Shown here: positions 16,457 to 26,865 of the stretch, in pieces
Layout of the letters: each line of letters opens with the position of its first letter
Position numbering within the stretch: the first letter of the stretch is position 1
Assembly: GCA_964564545.1 (NCBI GenBank)
Contig: CAZMBP010000124.1
Span: forward strand, 62,001 to 126,000
Source: CAJQQY01 sp964564545
GTDB lineage: Bacteria; Bacteroidota; Bacteroidia; Chitinophagales; Saprospiraceae
DNA: 64,000 nt
Reading direction: 5' to 3'
Position numbers and translations under genes: made by a program
The notes under the pieces: generated by a model
The model's input: the letters and a program-made list of their open reading frames with translations, nothing else
The model's database searches: none
What the model was told of the DNA's origin: nothing

Positions 16457-18988
16457 ATGAATAGAAAAATAACATTAACAATTTTCAATCTTATCTTAAC
16501 TACAAGTTTAGTCCTTGGACAAAACTATGAAACTATATCAAATTATTATTATAACCAATCGACTTCAACTGCTGAGCAAGTCAATGGAATTAGGAAAGCT
16601 ATAGAAAAAAATAACCTTTCTTCAACTGCAAGAACTTATCTTTCAAAAATTAAAGAACTGGAAGAACTCGGAAAAAGTACTCAGAAAACTTTCGACAAAA
16701 CTGGAAAGAGTTTTCAGATGGCAACTACTAATCCTAACCAAAGTAATGCTTGTCGACAATCGGAACGATATTATAACCTACATGAATCCGAAGTAAAAAG
16801 AGCCAATAAATTAAGTATTGCTGTGAATCTAGCAAAAAGCGCTTATAACTTATGTATAGGCAATGCCTTTCGGACAGGTAACTGTGATCAGCAAGCAAAC
16901 AATTATGATTATCAATTAAGATTGTACGATCAGGCAGTACTGGATTCCAAAGAATTCTATGACAGTTATGCATTTCATAATAAGGAATGTATTAGAAATG
17001 TTGAAGAATATAATAATGCTCAAAGGAAGTATAATAACTCAATGGATAACCTAGACGCTGAGTATAAGTCAAAAGGAAAAAAGCTAATTAAACAAATTGA
17101 TCAAAGTTGGAACCAGTTGGTTCAGGCAATACAAAGTTCTAAACAACCCTACAAGGAGTTTTTTAGCAATGGAAAAATCAAAATAGAGTCATACGTCATC
17201 AACAATCAGTTTAACGGTTCTTACAAAAAGTATTTTCAAAATGGTAAGCTTAAAAGTGAGGGAGATTTTGTCAAAGGGCAACAACATGGACTTTGGAAAC
17301 AATATAATGCTGAGGGCTTTATTATTGCTGAGGAGACGATAAAAGAAAACAAGAGAAACGGATTTTGCAAGTATTATTATGATGGGGGGATACTCAAGAC
17401 GGAAAGTAATTATATTGACGATAAAAAAGATGGAATCCACAAAGGGTATTTTAAAAATAAGAAGTTGGCTCTTGAGGAGAATTATTTAAAAGGAGATCTA
17501 AATGGTGAATACAAAATTTATTTTGAGAACGGGAATATAGACGTTATTGGTACTTATAAAAATAATCTGCAAGACGGTCAAATCCAGTATTTTTCGAAAG
17601 ACCGAGCTGGCGTATTGGAAATAAAAGGACAATATTCAAATGATCTCAAAACAGGTGATTGGTTCGAATACTTCCCTTCTGGAGATTTAAAGGCTGAGTA
17701 TGCTTATTTAAAGGATAAGATGCATGGCGAATATACAAAGTATGATGAGTCTACCGGCAGAATTAAAGTGAAAACGGTCTTTGAAAATGGAGAAGAAAAA
17801 AGAAGTAAAAGAGAATATGATTTGGCTCCTAAAATATCTAAACAGGTTATTAAACAAAAAGAATTGGCAGCCAATGGAGATATTGAGGCACATTACGTTT
17901 TAGGAGGTTGGTATGAGCAAGGATATGTAGTTGAAAAAGATTTAGAAGAATCATTTAAATGGTATTTAAAGGCTGCAGAAATGGGACATGTCCATTCTAT
18001 GAATGAAGTTTCGATGATGTACGAAAGGGGGAAAGGGGTGAGACAGAATAAAGAGCAACAAATATATTGGTCGGAAAAATATGCGACTTTAGGTACACCT
18101 AAAGGTAAGTATTATCTAGCTAAAGACTACTTGGGTGGATCCTTATATGAAGATGAAACTAGTATTACTAAGGGAATTTATTGGATGGAAAAAGCTGCTG
18201 AATTAGGTAACGTTGAAAGTATGTATTACCTGGGAGAGTTTTATTATTCAGGAGAGTTTAACAAACCCAAGGATTTAAAAAAGGCGAAAGCGTATTTTAT
18301 ACAAGCTGCCGAGAAAGGAAATATGCTTAGTCAATATAATTTGGCAAAAATGTACCAAAATGGAGAAGCTGGGGATCAAGATTACGGTAAAGCATTGTCT
18401 TGGTATAAGAAAAGTGCAAGTCAAAATTCCCTTGTTAGTGATACAGATGCACCCTGCGAAATAGGGAAAATGTTCCTTTATGGTCAAGGTGTTGAAGTAA
18501 ATGTAGATAGTGCAGTTTACTGGTTCCAAAATACAACCTATACTTGTGGTAAAATAGAAATGGGAAAACTCCTTTTGGCCAATAACAGAATTGATGATGC
18601 CTTATCCATCTTTGAAAAATTAGCCTATAAAGGAAATGCTGAAGGACTCTATTATTTTGCTATGATTCTATATAATCAGAAAGTCTTTAGAGATGCTTAT
18701 ACATTTTTTAAACAAAGTTCCGACAAAGGATTCTTACAAAGTCGCTGTATGGTTGGTTTAATGCAATTGCTAGGACAAGGGGTAACGAAAGATGTAAATT
18801 CAGGGGTGAAACTAATTAATTCTGCAGCAGATGAAGGTGATCCCTTAGCTCAGTATTATATGGGTGATCTGTATTTTAATGGTGTAGGAGTATCAAAAGA
18901 TCTAGTCAAAGCTAAAGAATGGATGCTTAAGGCTGAAAAAAACGGGATGGAACAAGCTACCCAATTCATTCAAATGAATTTAAAATAA
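16457..18988 (+). CDS. Secreted MORN-repeat and Sel1-repeat protein
   Basis: An 843-residue exported protein. The signal peptide is residues 1-21 (ending VLG-Q). Residues about 25-230 are helical with coiled-coil character. Residues about 235-455 hold roughly nine MORN_2-type repeats of about 23 residues (YxxGKxxxExxYxxxxxxGxxKxY). Residues about 470-840 are Sel1-like TPR repeats of about 36 residues, with signatures such as AEMGHVHSM, AELGNVESMYYLGE and GDPLAQYYMGDLY. Both repeat types are protein-interaction scaffolds, so this is probably a periplasmic or surface assembly platform. It ends only two bases from the convergent APC permease gene. Confidence 0.85.
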   Translation: MNRKITLTIFNLILTTSLVLGQNYETISNYYYNQSTSTAEQVNGIRKAIEKNNLSSTARTYLSKIKELEELGKSTQKTFDKTGKSFQMATTNPNQSNACRQSERYYNLHESEVKRANKLSIAVNLAKSAYNLCIGNAFRTGNCDQQANNYDYQLRLYDQAVLDSKEFYDSYAFHNKECIRNVEEYNNAQRKYNNSMDNLDAEYKSKGKKLIKQIDQSWNQLVQAIQSSKQPYKEFFSNGKIKIESYVINNQFNGSYKKYFQNGKLKSEGDFVKGQQHGLWKQYNAEGFIIAEETIKENKRNGFCKYYYDGGILKTESNYIDDKKDGIHKGYFKNKKLALEENYLKGDLNGEYKIYFENGNIDVIGTYKNNLQDGQIQYFSKDRAGVLEIKGQYSNDLKTGDWFEYFPSGDLKAEYAYLKDKMHGEYTKYDESTGRIKVKTVFENGEEKRSKREYDLAPKISKQVIKQKELAANGDIEAHYVLGGWYEQGYVVEKDLEESFKWYLKAAEMGHVHSMNEVSMMYERGKGVRQNKEQQIYWSEKYATLGTPKGKYYLAKDYLGGSLYEDETSITKGIYWMEKAAELGNVESMYYLGEFYYSGEFNKPKDLKKAKAYFIQAAEKGNMLSQYNLAKMYQNGEAGDQDYGKALSWYKKSASQNSLVSDTDAPCEIGKMFLYGQGVEVNVDSAVYWFQNTTYTCGKIEMGKLLLANNRIDDALSIFEKLAYKGNAEGLYYFAMILYNQKVFRDAYTFFKQSSDKGFLQSRCMVGLMQLLGQGVTKDVNSGVKLINSAADEGDPLAQYYMGDLYFNGVGVSKDLVKAKEWMLKAEKNGMEQATQFIQMNLK

Positions 18989-18990
18989 AA

Positions 18991-20274
18991 TTAATTTCTT
19001 TTTAATAAAACATAAAACGGAATACCTGACATCAATAATAAAAATCCCCAAAATACAACTTCCTGACCGCTGCCAACAATGATTAAAATGGAAAAACAGA
19101 AAGCTAAAAGTGCAATGATGAGTTTTCCCGTCATTCCTTTTTCTTTTTTTGAAAAAAGTAAAATCGCATAACTTGCCGTTGAAAAAATATAAGGTGTAAT
19201 TACTGAAAGGGTAGACAGCGTCATCATAAAGGTAAATGCACTTACCAATCCTTCGGTATAATTCAGCATCATCAAAATTGAAACTAGAATACTCGACAGA
19301 AAAATCCCTATAGCGGGGGAACCATCTTTATTTAGTTTTCCAAAAACCTTTGGAAATAAATCATCTTGTGCTGCTGCCATTGGAATTTGTCCCTGAATTA
19401 AAATCCATCCATTGAGTGCTCCAATGGTCGAAATGACTGCTCCTCCTGCCACCCAATATTTCGCAGACTCTCCCCAAAACATAGCTGCGGCATCTGCGAA
19501 TGGTGCTGTGGATTCTGCAAGAGTTTCAGCAGGCATAATCCCCATTATTGCCGCAGAACTCAATACGTAAACAAATATCGTAATTACTGTTCCGAGGATA
19601 GTTGCCTTTCGAATAGTCGAAGCTGAGTTTTCCACGCTAGCACTTGGGATGGTTGCACTTTCCATTCCTAGAAAAGCGAAAAAGGTTAGGGTAGTGGTTG
19701 TAGCAATGGCTGAAAAATTGGATTCAGTACTTAAATTCAAAGGAAAATAATAATCAGAATTGATGTAGAAGATTCCAACTAAAGCGATGAATAAAATTGG
19801 AATTATCTTGAGGATAGTGGTTACTAATTGAACAAAACCGATGGTTCGAATTTGTTTAGAATTTAACCAACTGAAAAACCAAATAAAAGAAAGTCCAGTC
19901 AAAATTGCCGCCAAAGGATTTGTGGTCAATATTGGAAAAAATATGCCTAAGTAACCGACTAGGGCAACGGCAATGGCTGCATTGGTACACCAAATGGAAA
20001 CCCAATATCCCCAAGCTACAAGATAAGCAGGAAACTCTCCCAGAGTAACTTTGGTGTAGGCATATGGACCGCCGTTAACATTGGGAACTAAGCGACTTAG
20101 GTTACCAAAAACTAGAGCTAGCAAAATAGCTCCAACTGAGGCAACTAACCAACCGATGAAACTTATTCCGCCAAATGCAGCAAGAGAAGCTGGCAATAAA
20201 AAAATGCCAGAGCCAATCATGTTACCGATGACGAGTGCGGTTGTAGGCCAGAAGGTTAGTTTTTTTGTGGACAT
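18991..20274 (-). CDS. APC-family amino acid permease or antiporter
   Basis: A 427-residue inner membrane transporter with about 12 hydrophobic spans. The N-terminus reads ALVIGNMIGSGIFLLPASLA, the substrate-binding helix 1 motif (GSGIF) of the amino acid-polyamine-cation superfamily. GGPYAYT follows about 60 residues later, as in the AdiC/PotE/CadB antiporters. Helix 6 has the FFAFLGMESAT motif. Overall it looks most like basic amino acid/amine antiporters such as AdiC, but no decarboxylase gene is next to it, so ordinary amino acid uptake or exchange is equally possible. Confidence 0.9.
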   Translation of the reverse strand: MSTKKLTFWPTTALVIGNMIGSGIFLLPASLAAFGGISFIGWLVASVGAILLALVFGNLSRLVPNVNGGPYAYTKVTLGEFPAYLVAWGYWVSIWCTNAAIAVALVGYLGIFFPILTTNPLAAILTGLSFIWFFSWLNSKQIRTIGFVQLVTTILKIIPILFIALVGIFYINSDYYFPLNLSTESNFSAIATTTTLTFFAFLGMESATIPSASVENSASTIRKATILGTVITIFVYVLSSAAIMGIMPAETLAESTAPFADAAAMFWGESAKYWVAGGAVISTIGALNGWILIQGQIPMAAAQDDLFPKVFGKLNKDGSPAIGIFLSSILVSILMMLNYTEGLVSAFTFMMTLSTLSVITPYIFSTASYAILLFSKKEKGMTGKLIIALLAFCFSILIIVGSGQEVVFWGFLLLMSGIPFYVLLKRN

Positions 20275-20298
20275 TTCGTTTGTTTTGTTTTGTATGTG

Positions 20299-20372
20299 GA
20301 GGTCTGCTTTAGCTGACCTAGAAAAGGATTAAATTATGAATTTTATTTTTTAGGTCAGCTAAAGCAGACCTC
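20299..20372. repeat. Perfect 22-bp inverted repeat with 30-bp spacer
   Basis: The arm 20299-20320 (core GGTCTGCTTTAGCTGACC) and arm 20351-20372 are exact reverse complements. The 30-base spacer is very AT-rich. It lies between two minus-strand genes (VOC protein and APC permease) and could end VOC transcription, act as a REP-like element, or be a small non-autonomous mobile element. Confidence 0.75.
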
Positions 20373-20380
20373 TACGGGTT

Positions 20381-20776
20381 TTAATAGAAATCCTTTTCAT
20401 CAACCATGATGGTAGTCAATTCGACGGTATGGTCATCAGGATCTTGAAGATAAATAGATTGAAAATAAAAATGATCTTGAAAAGTATATTTGATCCTTTT
20501 TTGATTGAATTCCTCTTTTGCTTTTTGAAAATTTTCATTGGTTACGTTGAAGGCAAAATGATCAATATCACTTTTTGGAAAATCTCCTGCCCCTTCTTTT
20601 TCAGGGAAAAGTGCGATTCCCGATTTGCCAGCTAAAAGGAAGATAGGAAAGTCACCCCATTTTTTTAATCGGTATTTTTTTAGTCCGAGGGTTTTTTGAT
20701 ACCATTCAGCTGAACGATCTAAATTTACTACTCGGATAGCGACATGGTCTAGGTTATCTATTTTAAAATTGGGCAT
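20381..20776 (-). CDS. VOC-family (glyoxalase/bleomycin resistance) protein
   Basis: A 131-residue protein with the paired beta-alpha-beta-beta-beta modules of the vicinal oxygen chelate superfamily. Module one opens with DHVAIRVVNLDRSAEWYQKTLG. Module two opens with IDHFAFNV and ends with YLQDPDDHTVELTTI. The histidines in DHVAI and DHFAF and the glutamate in VELT are the usual metal ligands, so it is probably a metal-dependent enzyme. The superfamily covers glyoxalases, dioxygenases and fosfomycin-resistance enzymes; the reaction cannot be chosen from this sequence. Confidence 0.88.
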   Translation of the reverse strand: MPNFKIDNLDHVAIRVVNLDRSAEWYQKTLGLKKYRLKKWGDFPIFLLAGKSGIALFPEKEGAGDFPKSDIDHFAFNVTNENFQKAKEEFNQKRIKYTFQDHFYFQSIYLQDPDDHTVELTTIMVDEKDFY

Positions 20777-21251
20777 ATTATTTTTTGTTTTCTAGGGTAG
20801 ATCTAAGGTATGCCTTGTATCTATGTGAATGAGAAATCATTATTTTTTTTGCTTAAAAATACAAAAACAAATACCACTTTTAACCTAATTTCATCAAATC
20901 CAAATTATTGTTAATAACCGAAATTTCTTAGGCATCATCTTTGCATTTTTTTAATATAACTCTTGATGAAAATGGATTTTCTTCCCCCAGAAGAATCATG
21001 TTTTTTTGAAAAAAACCATTCTATTATCCATTTTTAAAATCAAAAATCCCCCAGTTTGTTTTATAGTTTAATTTGTAATGAATTGAAATTCAGTCAGTTG
21101 TGAGTTGATTGACGAATTTTAGTTTTATTAAGATTGACGCAGCCTACATACATCAACATACCATACCAAATAAATTTCAACTTATATTATTAAAGCTTTA
21201 TAAGTCCTAAGCTAGGGCTTATGGGTTAAGATTTTCCGAAATATAATATTT
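20777..21251. other. Gene-free region upstream of the 1861-residue PKD gene
   Basis: No gene is seen in these 475 bases, which separate divergent genes. CATCTTTG at 20936-20943 differs from the TAnnTTTG -7 consensus at one position and would give a leader of about 300 bases for the PKD gene. A hairpin lies at 21200-21222 within that possible leader. The rest is AT-rich without clear structure. Confidence 0.4.
21200..21222 (+). promoter_or_regulatory. Leader hairpin before the PKD gene
   Basis: ATAAGTCCTA (21200-21209) and TAGGGCTTAT (21213-21222) pair with one G-U wobble around a 3-nt loop, ending 29 bases before the ATG. It has no T-tract, so an mRNA-stability or control element is more likely than a terminator. 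Confidence 0.4.
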
Positions 21252-24200
21252 ATGCATTTAAGAAAACTATTTATTTTGTTGGCATGGATGGGTTTATTTT
21301 TATCAGAAAATAATGCTCAAGTGAATGCGGATTTTTCAGCAAATATCACAGAAGGTTGTGGAACATTGGCTGTTTCTTTTTCTGATTTATCAACTTCAAC
21401 AAATGGTACCATTACCGATTGGAGTTGGGATTTGGGGGGAGTTGCAGTAAATACTCAACAGGCTGGACGGATTTTCCCTGAAGGATTTTTTGAAATTTGT
21501 TTGACTGTAACTGACGATAATGGAGATTCAGATACGGAATGTAAAATTGATTATATCAAAGTTTACCAAATTCCAATTGCAGACTTTACGGCAGATAATA
21601 CTTCAGGATGTTCACCTCTTGAAGTAGTTTTTGAGGATTTATCAAGTTCGCCAGATGGAGCAATCACACAATGGATTTGGGGAGTCGGTGGAACTCAAGG
21701 GGTGATTGTAGATGATGGTACCATGACTTCAATTGAAAATGTTTATGATATTGCAGATAATTATAATGTTAGTCTGACCATTACCAATGAAAATGGATGT
21801 GTCGGAACAGTAACCAAAGAAGATTTTATTGAGGTTTCACCTGCTACTGATATTCAAGTGGTAGCTGATAATCAATTTCAATGTACACCGCCATTTAATG
21901 TGAACTTTACTAATCTAAATGTTGAATCAAATATAGATTATGTTTGGACTTTTGGGAATGGTGCAACATTTAGTGGACCAAATCCACCCACGGTGACTTA
22001 CCAGGATCCTGGTTTATATGATGTTACAATAGTAGGGGTAGATATGACTACAGGATGTACTTCTACTGAGGTATTAGAGGATTATATCTCAGTTGGTTAT
22101 CCAATTGAATTCACTTTTGACCAAACGGAAATTTGTGCAGGTGCACCAGTTAACTTTCAAGATATTTCAGGGTCAAGTGCAGATAATGTTTTATGGGATT
22201 TTGGAGATGGGGGAATTTCAGATGATCCTGATCCTACGTATACTTTCGAAATTCCAGGTTGTTATACGGTTACCTTGACTCGATTTGAAAATGGATGTGC
22301 GACAACACTTCCATCTGATATTTGTATTCAAGTGAATGAGTTGCCAAGTGCATCTTATTCATTAATTAATAATATTGGATGTTCCCTTCCGCATACTTCT
22401 AGTTTTGTAGGGAGTACACAAAACACTACGCAATGGTTTTGGGAATTTGGAGAAAGTGGAATAGCGGGGACTTCGAGTGAAGAAAATCCAAGTGTTACTT
22501 TTACAGAATATGGAACTTATCCAATTTATTTAACAGTATCTGATGATGAAGGGTGTTCAAATACTATGGTGGTCGATACAGTAAAAATTATCGAATTAAA
22601 TGCCGCATTATTTGCAGGAGAAATTGAAGGCTGCGCACCTTTAACTTTTACTTTGACAGATGCTTCTATTACCATTGCTCCAATTACAGAATGGTATTGG
22701 GAAATTGATACACCGAGTGGATTATTGACCTCCACAGAAGCAACTCCATCTTTTACAATTCCAGATACTGGTTGCTACGATATAGTATTGGCTGTTGTTA
22801 ATGAATTAGGTTGTGTAGACACAACAATACTTAATAAGAGAGTTTGTGTTGGGATGCAACCCAATGTTGATTTTGATGCAAGCCCAACGGCAGCTTGTAT
22901 CAATGAACCGGTTATTTTCAATAATTTGTCAAGTCCATATACGGATGAGTGGTTCTGGTCATTTGGAGATAGTATATATTCATTTGTTGAATATCCAGAG
23001 CATGAATATGTAGATACAGGAACATTTACAGTTAGTCTTGCAGCATTTCATCACGGTTGTGGCAATCAAATAGAAAAAGAAGATTTTATATATACCCTTG
23101 CTCCTCGAGCTAACTTTTCGATAGCTAAGGAATGTAGTGACCCTTATGATCTACAATTTATTAATACCTCTATTGGGGCAGAAACTATTTTCTGGGACTT
23201 TGGTGATATGGCAACAATGAATGATACTTCCTCAACGGATACTGCTTTTTATTCCTATCCAGATACAGGAAGTTATACGATTACATTAACCACTTATAAT
23301 TCAGTAACTGGATGTGCTGATACCTCAGATTTTCTTTATAATGTTACTGACCCTAAGGCAGATTTTTCATTCGATACAACCCAAGGTTGTGCACCATTGA
23401 CTATTATGGTAGAAGATAATTCTGTATTTGCTGATACTTATTATTGGACATCAAGTAGTGGTAACTTTTCAGATCATTTAAGTGCAAATCCAGAACTTAC
23501 TTTTGATGTACCTGGTACCTATAATGATGTTCAATTAATAATTACAGATATAAATGGTTGTGAGGATACTTTGAGTTATGATGGTCAAATAATGGTCAAT
23601 GGAATAACGGCAGATTTCCAAGCCAATCCATCTTTTGGATGTAATCCATTGGATGTGGACTTTTTGGAAAATAGTGTTAGTGTTTATGGAAATGTAATGA
23701 CTTGGGATTGGAATATTGGGAATGGTTACCTAACTTCTAATCTACAAAATCCAAGCTTTACTATTGATTCTGTTGGAAATTATCCAGTTATGTTGACTGT
23801 AACTGATGATTGGAATTGTCAAAATACCTTGGAAATTCCTGATGCAGTAAGTGTGACTCAACCCTATGCAAAATTCAAAGGTGATACATTAGGATGTACA
23901 GTATCCACAATTAAATTTTTAAATCAATCTCATGGAACGGGTCTTACTTATGAATGGACTTTTGGAGATGGATCAACTTCTACGGATAAAAATCCTGTTC
24001 ATGATTATTTGCTAGAGGGAATATATACTGTTTGTTTGACAGTTACCGATGTGAATGGGTGTACAGATGTTTATTGCCTAGATGATTATGTGGAGATTGC
24101 TAATCCTATCGCGAATTTTACTTCAGATACTACATCAGCTTCTTGTCCACCATTAATTGTGAATTTTGAAAACCTATCTCAAAATGCCAGCAGTTACGAA

Positions 24201-26837
24201 TGGAACTTAGGAGATGGAAGTGGTTCTTCTAATTTAGAAAATCCACCTCACGTTTATACCACACCAGGAATCTTTGATGTAACCTTAATTGCAATTGCAA
24301 GCGATGTATGTCGAGATACCTTGACTTTGGGAGACTTCATTACCTTAGATGGGCCAGATGGATCTTTTACATTTGAGCTGGATAATCCATGTATACCAAC
24401 AGAAGTGAATTTCTTTGCAGAATCAAATGATTTTTACACCTACATTTGGGACTATGGAGATGGAACATTAGATACGAGTGGATACAAAATGACGGATACT
24501 GTTTCTCATTATTATACACAAAATTATGACTTTGTTCCTAATTTAATTTTAGTGGATGATCAAGGGTGTATTCGTCCAATTTCACCACCCGACACTATTG
24601 CTTTGGTTGCTTTGGATGCTGAATTTGAAGCAAGTGAAACTAAATTATGTAATAATAACCCGCCAGTTACTTTTATGAATTTATCTAATTCATCTAATCC
24701 TATAATTGGTGTAGAGTGGTTTTTTGAAGGAGGAAATCCATTGACTTCTACCGACTTTGAACCCCAAGTTTCCTACACAATACCTGGAGCTTTTGATGTG
24801 ATGATGATTGTAGATAATGGTTTTTGTAAAGATACTTTGACTAGAACTGATTACATTTCAGTTGGTGAAGTACCTGTGGCAGATTTTACGATGTCATCAA
24901 ATGAAGGGTGTGCGCCGTTGCCAGTTTCATTTACGGATGGATCGACTATTTCAACAGGTTTTATTGAAAAATGGGATTGGACTTTTTCATCAACAAGTCC
25001 ACCACCTTCTTCCACAGAACAAAATCCAACTCATACATTTTTAGCAGGAGAGGATGCTCCTGTTCAGTTGAGAGTGACCAGTAATGAAGGTTGTATGGAT
25101 TCAATTTTGAAAATGGTTTATGTTTATCCAATCGTAGAAGTTGAAGTTTCAGCAGATACTACCATATGTCAAGGAGAGGTAGTTAATTTACTAGGTTCGA
25201 TATTGTCAGATCCAACTGGGGTAAGTTTTTATTGGGAAAATGATCCAACGTTGAGTTGTACTGATTGTTTGAATCCTTCAGTAAATCCTTTGGATACAAC
25301 TACATATACTTTCGTTGCAGTAAGTGCTGAGAAATGTATGTACACAGCAAGTGTAACAGTTAATGTGCGTGATGAAGCAATTCCAATTGTAACTATATCG
25401 AATGATACCACGATTTGTGCCAATGATGTGACCCAAATATTTGCAACAGGAGGAGATAATCTGACTGGATATGATTGGGATCAATCAGCTGCAGGATTGA
25501 CTTGTTATAATGCGTGTAACAATCCAATTGCAAGTCCTGCTTCGAATACCACTTATACGGTAACAGTTACGAACACCTCGGGATGTTCAAGTACTGCATC
25601 AACAACAGTTTCAGTTTTTTATGAGTTCCAAGAATTATTAGGAGAAGATCGAACGATTTGTGAAGGCGATACTGCTCATCTTCAAGTACTCAATGGTAAT
25701 AATCCATTCTGGGTTGCTTCGGATGGACTAAGTTGTGCAGCCTGTCCTAATCCTGTTGCTTCGCCAACTGAAACTTCTACTTATATTGTTCGAGTAGATT
25801 CAGATTTTGGCTGCGAAATTTTTGATACGATTACTGTAAATATTTTAACTCCAGATGATATTGATGCTGGAGATGATATTGCAGTTTGTGAAGGAACACC
25901 AGCACAGTTGACAGGATTTGGAGAAGGAATTCCTTCTTGGACACCAGCTGTAACATTGAATCAAACGGATATTTTTAACCCAATTGCCACACCAACAGAA
26001 ACTACAAAGTATTATTTTTCTTTGGAAAATGGTGACTGTATTTTGACTGACTCTATGACTGTTGAGATTTTGGAAAAAACAGAAATAGATTTATTAGATC
26101 AAAGTATTTGTCAGGGTGAAGCAATAATTATGCAACCAATTGGAATTGCTGATACCTATCAATGGAATCCATCAGAAAGTCTTTCGAGTCTAGAAATTGA
26201 GAATCCAACAGCTACTCCAACAGAGACAACTGAATACACAGTTGTTGCTCAGGCAGGAACTTGTGAACCTGATACTGCCTCTGCCTTTGTTGAAGTTTTG
26301 GAAAATCCTACCCTGAATGTGGCAGGACTTTACCGATACTTTCCAGGAGATCCAATTGAGTTAGATATTACTTCTTTGGATGCAGGAGATTTTGTTTATC
26401 AATGGACTCCAGCGATTGGATTGAGTTGTACAGATTGCCCAAATCCAACTGCGACGATAGATACTTCGATGAATTATACGGTGATTATTACTGACTTGGA
26501 AACTGGATGTTCTAATTCAGAAATCGTCATAGTTCGAAAAGTAAATGAGTGTAGCGAAGATTTGATTTCTATGCCGAATGCCTTTTCTCCAAATGGAGAT
26601 GGTAACAATGATACGTATCAAATGTATTCTGGAACAATTGAAGAGATTGAATATTTTAGAGTATTTGATCGATGGGGATCAATGGTTTTTGAATCAACTG
26701 ATCGTTACTTTACCTGGGATGGAAAATATAATAACAAGACAATTGCGGAAGGAGTTTACGTTTATTTCTTATCTGGTAAATGTAAATTGGATGGAAGTAT
26801 AATTATGAAAAAAGGAGATATTACTGTTCATAAATAG
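21252..26837 (+). CDS. Giant PKD-domain surface protein with T9SS type B sorting domain
   Basis: An 1861-residue cell-surface protein. A signal peptide covers residues 1-22 (ending NNA-Q). About 15 PKD/Ig-like domains of 80-90 residues follow to about residue 1290, recognisable by W-x-FGDG-type turns (WDFGDGG, WTFGDGS, WNLGDGSG) and GxYxVxLTV strands; several have decayed turns. Residues about 1295-1760 hold six further repeats of about 80 residues, four with a paired-cysteine LSCTDCPNP-like signature and a TTTYTVTV strand. The end, from SMPNAFSPNGDGNND, is a gliding motility-associated C-terminal (CHU_C) domain, the type B T9SS signal. Such proteins are adhesins or sheath components. No SprF gene is adjacent, unlike the other giant. 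Confidence 0.92.
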   Translation: MHLRKLFILLAWMGLFLSENNAQVNADFSANITEGCGTLAVSFSDLSTSTNGTITDWSWDLGGVAVNTQQAGRIFPEGFFEICLTVTDDNGDSDTECKIDYIKVYQIPIADFTADNTSGCSPLEVVFEDLSSSPDGAITQWIWGVGGTQGVIVDDGTMTSIENVYDIADNYNVSLTITNENGCVGTVTKEDFIEVSPATDIQVVADNQFQCTPPFNVNFTNLNVESNIDYVWTFGNGATFSGPNPPTVTYQDPGLYDVTIVGVDMTTGCTSTEVLEDYISVGYPIEFTFDQTEICAGAPVNFQDISGSSADNVLWDFGDGGISDDPDPTYTFEIPGCYTVTLTRFENGCATTLPSDICIQVNELPSASYSLINNIGCSLPHTSSFVGSTQNTTQWFWEFGESGIAGTSSEENPSVTFTEYGTYPIYLTVSDDEGCSNTMVVDTVKIIELNAALFAGEIEGCAPLTFTLTDASITIAPITEWYWEIDTPSGLLTSTEATPSFTIPDTGCYDIVLAVVNELGCVDTTILNKRVCVGMQPNVDFDASPTAACINEPVIFNNLSSPYTDEWFWSFGDSIYSFVEYPEHEYVDTGTFTVSLAAFHHGCGNQIEKEDFIYTLAPRANFSIAKECSDPYDLQFINTSIGAETIFWDFGDMATMNDTSSTDTAFYSYPDTGSYTITLTTYNSVTGCADTSDFLYNVTDPKADFSFDTTQGCAPLTIMVEDNSVFADTYYWTSSSGNFSDHLSANPELTFDVPGTYNDVQLIITDINGCEDTLSYDGQIMVNGITADFQANPSFGCNPLDVDFLENSVSVYGNVMTWDWNIGNGYLTSNLQNPSFTIDSVGNYPVMLTVTDDWNCQNTLEIPDAVSVTQPYAKFKGDTLGCTVSTIKFLNQSHGTGLTYEWTFGDGSTSTDKNPVHDYLLEGIYTVCLTVTDVNGCTDVYCLDDYVEIANPIANFTSDTTSASCPPLIVNFENLSQNASSYEWNLGDGSGSSNLENPPHVYTTPGIFDVTLIAIASDVCRDTLTLGDFITLDGPDGSFTFELDNPCIPTEVNFFAESNDFYTYIWDYGDGTLDTSGYKMTDTVSHYYTQNYDFVPNLILVDDQGCIRPISPPDTIALVALDAEFEASETKLCNNNPPVTFMNLSNSSNPIIGVEWFFEGGNPLTSTDFEPQVSYTIPGAFDVMMIVDNGFCKDTLTRTDYISVGEVPVADFTMSSNEGCAPLPVSFTDGSTISTGFIEKWDWTFSSTSPPPSSTEQNPTHTFLAGEDAPVQLRVTSNEGCMDSILKMVYVYPIVEVEVSADTTICQGEVVNLLGSILSDPTGVSFYWENDPTLSCTDCLNPSVNPLDTTTYTFVAVSAEKCMYTASVTVNVRDEAIPIVTISNDTTICANDVTQIFATGGDNLTGYDWDQSAAGLTCYNACNNPIASPASNTTYTVTVTNTSGCSSTASTTVSVFYEFQELLGEDRTICEGDTAHLQVLNGNNPFWVASDGLSCAACPNPVASPTETSTYIVRVDSDFGCEIFDTITVNILTPDDIDAGDDIAVCEGTPAQLTGFGEGIPSWTPAVTLNQTDIFNPIATPTETTKYYFSLENGDCILTDSMTVEILEKTEIDLLDQSICQGEAIIMQPIGIADTYQWNPSESLSSLEIENPTATPTETTEYTVVAQAGTCEPDTASAFVEVLENPTLNVAGLYRYFPGDPIELDITSLDAGDFVYQWTPAIGLSCTDCPNPTATIDTSMNYTVIITDLETGCSNSEIVIVRKVNECSEDLISMPNAFSPNGDGNNDTYQMYSGTIEEIEYFRVFDRWGSMVFESTDRYFTWDGKYNNKTIAEGVYVYFLSGKCKLDGSIIMKKGDITVHK

Positions 26838-26865
26838 TTAATCAATTAATTTCCATAGTACGTTT

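Noticed and set aside
18988..18991. Convergent genes two bases apart, considered as a sign of a frameshifted end
   Set aside because: Both genes end in domains of normal length with intact motifs, so tight packing is the simpler explanation.
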